Source: Semisulcospira habei
Taxonomy: Eukaryota > Mollusca > Gastropoda > Semisulcospiridae
NCBI GenBank assembly: GCA_036245525.1
Contig: BTPG01000005.1
Coordinates: forward strand, 184,377,653 to 184,441,652
Direction: 5' to 3'
DNA: 64,000 bases
Within the stretch, counting starts at the first letter, position 1, and each line of letters opens with the position of its first letter. A program made the position numbers and the translations under genes. The notes under the pieces are model-generated. The model made no database searches and was not told where the DNA came from. It saw nothing but the letters and a program-made list of their open reading frames with translations. Below, piece after piece: positions 12,720-22,200 of the stretch.

Positions 12720-13030
12720 GCACGCACGTAACCTACCTACAAGGGCTACACATATACGAAAACAGCCAACATTTCCAGGCAGCACATCCAGACTAAGCTA
12801 ATCTTGATATGCTACCTGGAAAAGATGGGTCTTCAAATTTGTTTTGAAGGTCAACAGTGTAGGGGAAAGACGGACATGCAGGGGAAGTGAGTTCCAGACG
12901 TGAGGGGCCTGGTAACTGAAAGAACGGGCACCAGCAGTTTTTACGCTGACTCTGGGCTGAACAAGCAGTTTCTGTGAGCTTGAACGTAGACTTCTACTAG
13001 GATTGCGCGATGCAAGGGAAAAAGACAGCC
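12504..13030 (-). mobile_element. LINE 3' fragment (CR1/jockey-like)
   Basis: On the - strand it encodes the RT C-terminal signature APHVWNSLPLHVRLSPTLLT followed by a F-K-x-x-L-K-T-H-L-F-like ending. Its 3' UTR ends at (ATT)n near 12504-12530. A CA/CACG microsatellite interrupts the UTR at 12684-12725. Confidence 0.8.
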
Positions 13031-13110
13031 CAGCGGTACACATCAGCACAAACATATTTCTATACCATGCCCATTGCAAGATTTGAAGATTTGGCAAGAC
13101 GCACAACGAT

Positions 13111-13842
13111 TAGGACAGTGTAGGAATAAAATGTGAATACTCTTAATTGTTGTACCATATTTTTTAACAACTCGTTGATAATGGACTTTAAGTAATTGTG
13201 TACATGTGTAGATCTGAAACAAAGATAACAAATGCTGCTTTTATTGGCAATCATAAGGCATTAGTCACACAGTGTGGGCTTTTGGTGTGGAGATAAAATG
13301 GTTGTAGAATGGTTTGTTCTGTAATGTTTTAAGGGTTGAGTAGATCTTTTAGGATCTGTTTTGTGGATGTAGTGTGTGGGCTATGAAACTGTACTTGTGC
13401 TTTTCTCAGGGTAACATATGCTTTTGTTTGCTTTATCTTGCCTGCTTTTGAATACAGCTTGCCGGTAGCCCGTTTTCTTTATGTTCAGACTTTTTTCTTA
13501 TGACTTGATACCAACGATAGTAATGAACGTCAGTTTTCAAATTTACCTACTTTTTTTATCACAGATTTTATCTTTCTTTTTGGTTAACCAAGGTGTGTGA
13601 CTCGCTCAATCTCATTTTTATTCATTTAGTTGACATTTTTTGCAAAGAGTACTGGTTGTTGCATTGGTAACGGCATCATACTCTTTTATGATGGACAGCC
13701 CTCGTCTATCGTCTTCTGTGTCAATGCAATAATGCAATGTATTTGTTGTATTGGGATTTGACCAACAGAATATTGTTTTTAACCATTTATTACTATTACA
13801 TAGTATTTGAACATTAAATTCATATTTGTGCTAGGCTGTGGT
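13111..13842. other. Unassigned intergenic sequence
   Basis: T-rich, with no gene, hairpin or array recognised. Confidence 0.3.
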
Positions 13843-13900
13843 TTGGTACCTTGTGGCTTAAAGCCGAAAGTTCCAGAATCACAGGCCAGCACACATTTAT
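13843..13900. repeat. Family E palindromic repeat, diverged
   Basis: CTGTGGTTTGGTACCTTG pairs with AGTTCCAGAATCACAGGCC. Confidence 0.6.
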
Positions 13901-13902
13901 TA

Positions 13903-14612
13903 ACCCATTCAGCCCTGACGCACTACAGCAGGAGATGGGTCGACCATGATGATTCGGTGCCAAGCTAATCTGGCACTACCCTTGATTCTCAGAAAGAAAA
14001 ATCCGACCACGTCACACCCCTGCTCAAACTCCTTCACTGGCTCCCCATCCCCCAACGCATCCAATACAAAATTCTGTCTCTCTGCTACAAATCCCTGAAC
14101 AACTACGCTCCTGCCTATCTCTCCAACTTACTTCACCCCTACACACCTTCCCGCTCCCTCCGCTCTGCCTCTGACCCTCTCCGCCTCCATATCCCTCGCA
14201 CCAAACTTAACACTTTCGGCCCCCGCTCCTTCTCCGTCCACGGTCCATCCACCTGGAACACTCTCCCACTCTCTCTCCGTCAGAAACACTCTCTCTCCTC
14301 CTTCCAGTCCGCCCTCAAAACTCACCTCTTTCAACAGTTTTAGCACTATATCACCACACTCCCCACCCCAAGCTGACCGTCGTAATGTATTCCACTGTTT
14401 GTGTACGTGAGTCATTGTTTAAAGCGTGCGCATGCGTGCGCGAGTTGTGAGTGCGCGCTTAGAGTTATAATTATTATAAGATAAGCGCATTATAAATACC
14501 GTAATTATTATTATTATTTATCAAGGTCGATCCATCTCCTGCAACTGGTGCATAGTCATTAGATGACGCATCCAAAATTTTGGAATTACGGCCGTGGGGC
14601 TGAATGAGTCAA
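13903..14612. mobile_element. Family A MITE split by LINE fragment
   Basis: The left part (13903-13992) begins TTAACCCATTCAGCCC. The right part (14519-14612) has GTCGATCCATCTCCTGCAAC and ends GGGGCTGAATGAGTCAA. The interruption is the LINE 3' fragment. Confidence 0.75.
13993..14515 (+). mobile_element. LINE 3' fragment nested in MITE
   Basis: Encodes, in + sense, the end of a CR1-like RT including [20 protein letters not shown], then a 3' UTR with GCGCATTATAAATACCG and (ATT)n. It is the same subfamily as 24095-26116, 30239-30530 and 40375-40885. Confidence 0.83.
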
Positions 14613-14828
14613 CATGTCACGCAAACCTGGTGAAAGGTGGTGATGGTACAAATATACTTACAGTGCGCATGTATGCATGCATTAATCATCTGCTGTATAC
14701 TAACGATACTGTCACAACTACCCTGATATTATCAATAAATCTATACAGAAACGTCTGTTGCTCTGTGTCTGGTGTGTACAATTCCCTGGGAATATAAAGC
14801 GGTCGTAAAAGACAGGTGTCCTATCAAG
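14613..14828. other. Unassigned intergenic sequence
   Basis: No feature recognised. Confidence 0.3.
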
Positions 14829-15257
14829 AAGTAATAATAATAATAATAATAATACCGTTATTATATAGGCGCTTTTTCTCAATTTTGGGGCAAATCGACT
14901 CAAAGCGCCGCAAACTGAAACCCAACACACACACTCGCGTAACAGACACAGATTTACGCCATTTAAGACAAACGCAGTACACGACGGACGAAGGGCCAGT
15001 TCAGCTACTGAAGTTACAGATTTTTTTTTTTTGATCGCTTGTATTTGAAATTTGTAAAGTGGCCTGAAACCGGTACCAAAGTGTGGGGGGGAGGGGGGTG
15101 TGGAAGAACCGGAGTACCCGGAGAAAGAACCCCAGACGGTCCGCCCGAATTAACGGTGACACTTACCAGAGGAGAAAAGTCTGACGCCGGAACCCGTTTT
15201 CGAACCTCGCACCTTTGGCATTGGTGGCAGGCGCCTTAACCACTGCGCACGGACCGC
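14829..15257 (-). mobile_element. tRNA-derived SINE, copy 3
   Basis: The head lies near 15257 (the complement of CCACTGCGCACGGACCGC, one base shorter in the A box than other copies). The B box is at about 15199-15208, and the tail is (TTA)n at 14829-14855. Confidence 0.83.
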
Positions 15258-15279
15258 CCCACAAGTCTTGAAGGGCAGA

Positions 15280-15425
15280 GCATTTAGGTGGGCACAGCCA
15301 GGGTTAGGGTTAGTGGCGTCGGCCACCTAAATGATAGTCTTTGACGACAGGTGATCTCTCATGATGGAGGTCAATCAAAACAGGTTCTGCTGTTGAATCC
15401 CATCTTTCTTTAAAACAATTCATTT
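15280..15425. mobile_element. Family G repeat with telomere-like motif
   Basis: Inverted arms CATTTAGGTGG and CCACCTAAATGATAG enclose CAGGGTTAGGGTTAGTGG. The flank GACAGGTGATCTCTC matches copies at 48378 and 49229. Confidence 0.72.
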
Positions 15426-15469
15426 TCTAAACATGTTCTTGTAGCACAGGACGTAGCGCTGTTGTTATT

Positions 15470-15655
15470 ATGTTCCCGGGCTGAACACTCCCACGATCGC
15501 CCAGCAAAGGGGAGGAGATTGCATGTGCGACTGCTGGTTAGTTCTGGGTTTCACGTCCAAGGCACCGAAGTGATGATGGACGGCCCTGAGGAGCGGGTTT
15601 ATGGGGGGACAGAGAAATCTATTTCCTATGGAGTACGACCTGAACACTGATCAAT
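15470..15655. repeat. Dispersed repeat, family K
   Basis: GTTCCCGGGCTGAACACTCC through GATGATGGACGGCCCTGA is repeated almost exactly at 23272-23460, and in part at about 21085-21200. Confidence 0.75.
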
Positions 15656-15779
15656 TCAGGCGCACTGCAACTGTGGCACTTTGACTTACCAGGACATGCT
15701 ATGGAACAAGCCCGTCGTTTTTCCCTGGATTATGCGGCTGCTTTTTATTACCCCACAACATATTATACATAATTATAAA

Positions 15780-16065
15780 TAAATTGGAAGAACCATCTTT
15801 TCCAGGTAGCATATCAAGATTAGCTTAGTCTGGATGTGCTAGCCTATGTAGGTAGGCTGCGTGCGCGCGTGTGTGTGTGTGTGTTTGGTGTTAGGAATGC
15901 GCCTACATGGTACGAGCAGGTGTTTATTTAAAGAGTGAGTGCGTTTTAATTTTTCTCCATTTTAATATTATTTTTTGTGCTGTAAAGCGCTCCGAGCTTG
16001 CTGTCCGTGGGGAAGGGCGCTATATAAAAACTATGTATTATTATTATTATTATTATTATTATTCT
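15780..16065 (+). mobile_element. LINE 3' UTR fragment
   Basis: The reverse complement of the 3' end of the 12504-13030 element: GGTAGCATATCAAGATTAGC, then GTAAAGCGCTCCGAGCTTGC, then (ATT)n. Confidence 0.75.
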
Positions 16066-16075
16066 AGCGACCAAC

Positions 16076-16683
16076 TTAACCCCTTCACTGCCATGTGACA
16101 CAGATTGTTACTGCAGACTTTGTAAATTCATCACCACAGGGCCCCAGCCGTCTGGGAACATGGATTCAAAGTGGTGTCAGCAACGGGCATAGATCCTCAT
16201 CAGCCCCCGCAATTGCGGGGGCTGATGAGGATCTATGTCCCTTGCATCTGGATTGTGTTCACTCTTTCTCGGCAGCCCCACCCGGGTCTGCCCTGGGGGA
16301 CTTGGGTGGGGTTAGGTATTTTTTAGTTCCCAGGGTCACCCTGGTCAGCCCCACAGGGTGGGTTTTTCTCTCTATTCTGGGGCATGTGTTTCTGTCTACC
16401 CTTTGTCCATTCACCTGTATTTGCCTTTTTAAAACTCGCCCTACTGTCTGCACTGCCTGTAGCTCTTGATATTGGATGTGTCAGTGTTGCTAAATGGTCT
16501 TAGCTTTATTTAGGCCCCATGTGTTAGGTTTATTTAACGTATTTGACCGGCTGGCGACATACATTCAATGTTCTGTTTAGGTTTTCTTTTCACAAGTAGT
16601 GCAGGCACGTCCTGAGAAAGCCTTGTTGCTGTCGGGACGTTAAGCAATGTACAATCAATCAATCAATCTTTCTCGGCAGTTAA
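16076..16683. mobile_element. TTAA-bounded family C MITE with nested retroposon
   Basis: Starts TTAACCCCTTCACTGCC and ends GGCAGTTAAGGG. The hairpin CCTCATCAGCCCCCGC is at 16195-16232. It is interrupted by the element at 16276-16666. Confidence 0.78.
16276..16666 (+). mobile_element. Retroposon with (AATC)n tail and 13-bp target duplication
   Basis: About 391 bp, flanked by TCTTTCTCGGCAG at 16263-16275 and 16667-16679. It ends GGGACGTTAAGCAATGTACA then (AATC)n. Size, tail and duplication indicate a SINE-like retroposon. No A or B box was found at its head. Confidence 0.78.
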
Positions 16684-17310
16684 GGGATCAAGAGGTTTTT
16701 AGATTGCATGTCTGGCTGCTTTTAATCACCCCAGAGTTTTTATCTGTTTTGAATGAAAGCAGTTGTTATTCTGGGAGCTTACCACGGCTGAAGGTATTCC
16801 CCACACGGCATTGCTATAACAACACTTGCTGTCGCTTTAGTGGTTTGGGCTGAAGTCAGCTGATAGCAGCCTCTGCACGAGGCAGTGCCCAGGAAGTGTA
16901 ATACCTACTCTGCTTTTTACACTGCGTGATTATGAACGTCAAAGCAAGTCCAGATGGATAATGATTTACAACACAGTGTAATTTAATAAATGCATGTGTT
17001 CATGTCCATAGTACTTTTAACGACAATCATGAACATGATAATAGAAATAATGTACAGTTTCGTGGATATAATTTCCACTGGCTCTAAAGAATGAACATGG
17101 GAAGGGTCTTGCATCGGGTACATGATTGCACCCTTTAGTAGCCCTGCCACACGCAGCAAATACACCGTATAGTGGACTGGGGGATTTTGCACAATTGTAT
17201 ACATTTTATAAGCTGATAAAAGTAACAAGCTGTTATGCATTTTATAAGCTGATCAAGCTAACAAGCTGTATACATTTGGGGAAAACACAAACACCCAGTG
17301 TGCAAAAGAT
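16684..17310. other. Unassigned intergenic sequence
   Basis: No gene or repeat recognised, apart from a short direct repeat of ATTTTATAAGCTGAT around 17205 and 17240. Confidence 0.35.
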
Positions 17311-17391
17311 TAACTCATTCGAGATGTGCCGCATCCGGATATGCGGCTAAAGCCACATATCCAGACGCGACAGTCTCAAATGAGTTAGTTA
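17311..17391. mobile_element. Hairpin MITE, family D
   Basis: TTAACTCATTCGAGATGTGC at the left, and the complementary end TCTCAAATGAGTTA at the right. The inner stem is CCGGATATGCGGC. Confidence 0.8.
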
Positions 17392-17760
17392 TCAGCTGAC
17401 AATAGCCAATATTGGCCTGCGCATGGCTGTGTACAGGCCAACATCAGCCCAAGTGCCCTGTATACACTGGGCAGAGAATACAAACATTTGCTGGTACATG
17501 TATGTACAACACTTAGTAATATACAGACAGAACACTTAATATGTTCACATGTACCTTTAATCAAACGCTTTGCATTTCCTGAATAAGTTGTTGTTTTCAA
17601 ATTATATATGTACAAGATCTACACACGGGACCTTATTTTGCATAGGCTTTGACCTATTTACTATTTACTTACCTGTGACAGAAAATTTATTTATTTTCCA
17701 AGGGTTGTCATCTGTACTGATTTATTAGTAGCAGCAATGATGCCAATATGGCATTAATGC
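17392..17760. other. Unassigned intergenic sequence
   Basis: Contains a short imperfect inverted repeat (GGCCTGCGCATGGC and GTACAGGCCAACATC). Otherwise nothing is recognised. Confidence 0.3.
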
Positions 17761-18121
17761 ATAATTCTACATTCAATCCAGACCAAAAAGGTGACTGCCA
17801 AGCGTGTGAAATGCAAAGAAGTACCCAACGGAGAAAGAAACACGCTTAGAAAAAACGGTACAACACAATTTATTAATATTTCGGGTAAATACCCTTTGTC
17901 AAAATAGACAAACAAACAGAGACATTATTTGCTACTTATCTTCAGATGCAGAAGGAATGTGCCACATTCCTTCTGCATCTGAAGATAAGTAGCAAATAAT
18001 GTCTCTGTTTGTTTGTCTATTTTGACAAAGGGTATTTACCCGAAATATTAATAAATTGTGTTGTACCGTTTTTTCTAAGCGTGTTTCTTTCTCCGTTGGG
18101 TACTCCTTATAATTCTACATT
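17761..18121. mobile_element. Short foldback element with 13-bp target duplication
   Basis: Near-perfect inverted arms of about 145-150 bp meet at GGAATGTGCCACATTCC (about 17954). The left end carries the one-sided CCAGACCAAAAAGGTGACTG extension. ATAATTCTACATT flanks it at 17761-17773 and 18109-18121. It is the same family as 9865-11640. Confidence 0.88.
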
Positions 18122-18585
18122 GCAGACAGTACACAACTTTTCCATCAGCCAAATATGCATGCGACATATAAACTGTGTCTGGTTTGTGAGTATTCTAGAA
18201 CTCGAGGCAAAATTTATATTATGACATTGTTGTGTATTGTCTTGTGCATCTGTTGTGGGCTTTCAGGGTATTTACCCGACCACGTTTAGTAGTGCACCTT
18301 CTTGTGTATGTGTGTTTCTCCTGCCTACTTCCTAAGTTCCAGAAAAAGACCTGGGTTATAGGCTTGACCTGATGCATCCTTTTTAGGGATGTATCTGATC
18401 ATCTTGTTCTTTACCTGCGTATTTTTCTGTGGGCTGGCGATTGGGTGCCTGATAGGAGGGGGCAGGGGATCTCTGTGTGTGTGTGCGTGTGTGTGTGTGT
18501 CCAGCACTGAGTAATTCCCCTTGGTTTGTGAACTGTGATAGTTTTGCACAATGAAAGACTGAAGCAGTAACGTTGCATTACTTGT
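18122..18585. other. Unassigned intergenic sequence
   Basis: A short (TG)n run at about 18474-18500. No gene is recognised. Confidence 0.35.
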
Positions 18586-18791
18586 TTAACCCTTTCAGCC
18601 CCTAGGTCCTATTTTGGAGGTGTTGCCTAACGACTATGTACCAGTTGCAGGAGATAGACTGACCATGATAATTCAAGAGTAGTGCCAGATTAGCGTGGCG
18701 CCCGAAGGCGCCACGCTAATCTGGCACTACCCATGAATTATATATGGTCAATCAATCTCCTGCTGTAGGGACTCGGAGCTAAATGGGTTAA
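18586..18791. mobile_element. Palindromic MITE, family A
   Basis: TTAACCCTTTCAGCCCC to AAATGGGTTAA. The palindrome centre is GGCGCCCGAAGGCGCC. It shares its right TTAA with the next element. Confidence 0.87.
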
Positions 18792-18879
18792 CCCTTTGCA
18801 TGTCAGGTAGAGGTTTCGTCGCGATGGTTCCTACAGAAATCATCGTGACTAAAACCGCTATAAACACACAAAGGGTTAA
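18788..18879. mobile_element. Short MITE, family F
   Basis: TTAACCCTTTGCATGTCAGG to CACACAAAGGGTTAA. The inner arms are GTCGCGATGG and ATCGTGAC. It is an unexpanded relative of the array-bearing element at 59893-61116. Confidence 0.78.
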
Positions 18880-19119
18880 AGCTGATGACATCTTGTCAAG
18901 GACACAATTTCAGGGTCACATGACATGATGTTACCTGGTATCTGTATCTGTTCTCGCTGTTCAGCATCCTTCATCTTGTCCAACACCAATAGTTTTTTAG
19001 TGTCACAGCACACTCCTTTCTATCACATCACTAGGAAGAAATAGTTTTCAAGGGTTAAGGTCACATCACAATGTCTCTACTTCACACCATCAAGGATGAT
19101 CGGATTTTCAAGGTCAAGA

Positions 19120-19275
19120 TCAAGCTCCGCCTTTAGCACATCGCGGTGATGGTTGCCTGGCGATGTGTTTGAAGGTACGCACGAGTCCCCGCATCTGACC
19201 GGGACGTCCTCTGGCCACCGATTCCCCAGACAGCCAGAGCCCCTTGGACATTTGTACCAGCTCTCCCACCTTCGT
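19120..19275 (-). CDS. Lipoprotein-like gene, exon 25 (last)
   Basis: Acceptor TTTTTTTGTGCAG, phase 0. It encodes [19 protein letters not shown], then an Arg-rich tail ending CAKGGA, and TGA at 19122-19120. It closes the vWA-like region. No polyadenylation signal is called downstream. Confidence 0.82.
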   Translation of the reverse strand, partial: TKVGELVQMSKGLWLSGESVARGRPGQMRGLVRTFKHIARQPSPRCAKGGA

Positions 19276-22200
19276 CTGCACAAAAAAAGTGTTTCTGGTT
19301 TTCACGCTTTCACAGAATGCGATTTCTGAGATGGGGGCCTCATTAACCCTTATCATTCGGAATACACCAGTGTGTGAAATAAGTTTGACCAAAATAGTTC
19401 AAGGGTAGTGCCAGAATAGCTTGGCGCCTCTAGGCGCCAAGCTATTCTGGCACCACCCTTGAACTAAAGCCATTGGTCTATATCTTTATCTGTAAGTACT
19501 CTAATGTAGCTTGCATATGGCAGTGTACAAATTTGAAGCTTTTAGCCTCATTATGATATGGGTTAAGGATTTATCAACAGAATGCAACAGGAGAGGAGTT
19601 GTGTCCCCTGATGCACAAAACCTCACTTAGAAAGGTGTTTGTGGATTGACAACTAACTTTAGCACCCAAACTGTGCTGCAGATACCTTCACAGTATTACT
19701 AATGAACCGACGCGAAATGATATCTTGCTTTTGTTCAGGCTAGTTATGTTTGCAAACAATAAAAAAGGTAACACAGTGTAGCGGTGCTGTGGTTACTTCC
19801 CTTGATGTCCAGACCTGTCACTAAGTAATTGTGGTGTATCCAGATCTTATTTGGCCAGTGGGAACAAAAACCAAACGACAGGGGGGAGGGGGGGATGATA
19901 TTAAACTAAACTGGTCGCTAAAAGTCAAACGATGGGGAGAACGTGAAACAACTGGACATGCTGTACACTAATGATACACGCGACTTGATTGGTGCCTCAG
20001 TGGTGGGGAGGAGGGTTGGGGTGGGGGTTGCGAAAGGGGAGGGGGGGGGGTAGTGGGAGGAAATCGGGCAGAGGGAGGGAGAGCTAAATTCGCATCCACC
20101 AGAGTATCAGCAAATCCTGGGGAACCGAAAAGATACAAGTTTCCTAGCTAGCTCTCTTTTCTAAGGGGAGCAGTTGCTCCCATTGCTCCTCCGGTTCCTA
20201 CGCAGATGCTTCTGGTTATTTTCCCTGAGGCACACGACTCGCCCTTATCCCATTACATTGTGAAGCTGAGTTTTAGAAGAACAAAAACTTCATGGCCTAT
20301 GAAGGCTTTATTACAGATTAGGAGATAGGTAAACCATTTTACTTCAAGAGTGGTGCCAGAATAGCTTGGCGCCTCAGGCGCCAAGCTATTCTGGCACCAC
20401 CCTTGACTCAAACTGTCAACTTCAGTGAAGTCGCCGCATTTCTTTCAAGCAGGATGAAAGGGTTAAATCTCTGCAAACCTCTATGTACAGCAGTCAGTAT
20501 GGTACAGATTTTAGATTGATGACCAAGGTTAAATACGTTGTTAGTCGTCACTATGAAATCTATGCTAATCTCTTGGAAAGGCAGGCTTTCTCGGTCCCGG
20601 CTGTGGTCCGCACAGATGGAACTTTTTTTGAGAAAGCGGTATGACTAGCTGACATTACAACAATAACGCCGGCCTGTACCAACAATACCACTCAACAGCA
20701 ACAACTGACGTCCGGACTGCTAATGACGATGCCGATGTGGCTACGCGTCTTTTTTGCCGAGCGATGAGCGTCAGTAGCAGACAACAGGTTAAACTGATAT
20801 CATTATCAATAAAACCGACCGAACAGCGGTACAAGAATAATTAACCCTTTTGTGCTTGCAACCATCGGTATTGTTTAATGCGTAAAAGGCCATCGGGCCG
20901 ACCTGCCGGCCGCTGTTGGCCCGCACACGACCGTGCGCGGGCCAACAGCGGCCGACGACTGAGTTGGCCCGATGGCCTTTTGCGCACTCGGGTACCGGCG
21001 GCCGCACTGCGCACGGGGGTTAAAACCTCTGGCATGCGCTAAGTACATGCATAACGGTTTCAAACAGCTGGCTGTTGGTTAGGTCAGTTTGGGGTTTATG
21101 ACGTCCCCAGCACCGAGGTGATCATGGACGGCCGCCCTGACGGGCGGGTTATGGAGGACAGGGAGATCTCAGTACTGCCTAATGGAGTACGGCTGGCTGT
21201 GCACGCACAAAGGATCAAACACGTCAGTGAGTGCCAGCAACCCACCTCATCCGGTAGCGAAATATCTTCCTTGTCGCAATTTTTACACAGAACTCTCTGG
21301 TCCCACGTGGCGGCAAGCACGCGCGGCTCGGCTTTATCCAAATTTTTGTCGTCTGCCACTAGCACCAGACTGATGTCCTTCTCCCACAGTAACTGCTGAA
21401 AGTCTTCCACCTCCACGTCTGAACTCACGCGATACTGAAAAAAGCAACAACTGCCAGGTGAACATGAAAGGTCTTCAGTCCAACATCCGCTTGGGTTTTC
21501 CCGCGCACGGCTGTGTGCTGACCAACCCAAACCAACGTCGGGCTGAGAAGTTTTTGCTGACTTGCCACTGAACAGTAAAAATTTGAACAGGCATCGACTT
21601 TATTTCCATAGCTTTATAATTATCTTCTAGTACTGACATTTGTGGAGGCACGAGTTTTCCCTCACCCGTGAATTATGTCAGTGCCTTGAAAATACATATA
21701 TTATGCATGACTCAGTGACGAGCAAAAGAAATGCAACCTTTTGTTTCCGATGATTCCAAAAATGTCACATTTCTTTTCGCTCGTCAGTATACATAAAGGG
21801 ACAAAACGGACTAACCTGATCATCTACAATGACCACCAGCAGACGTCGCGCATGCGTCCTGAAGGGGTACTGTGCGGCTGCGCGGACTAGCGCCTCCAGA
21901 GACCGCGTCACTCCAGACTCGTCCACCAGATCCTTCTTCGGGACGGACTTCATCTCTTTGGCCATCACAAACAGCCTGCAGATAGACATAAGGCGTACTT
22001 ACGGGCCGATCGGGACAGGAGAGAAGAAGAGAGATGAATACAAGGTATCCGTATCCGTATCATAGGTGTTGTCACATTCCGTCTGCGCCGAAGATAAGTA
22101 GCGGCTGATCTCTCTGTTTGTTTGTCTATTTTGACAAAGGGTATTTACCCGAAATATTAATAAATTGTGTTGTACCCGTCTTTTCTAAGCGTGTTTCTTT

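Noticed and set aside
15039..15239. 66-codon + strand frame
   Set aside because: Lies wholly within the antisense of a SINE.
21765..21815. Extension of exon 23 past its donor
   Set aside because: CAG/GTTAGT is a good donor and the extension breaks phase with exon 24.
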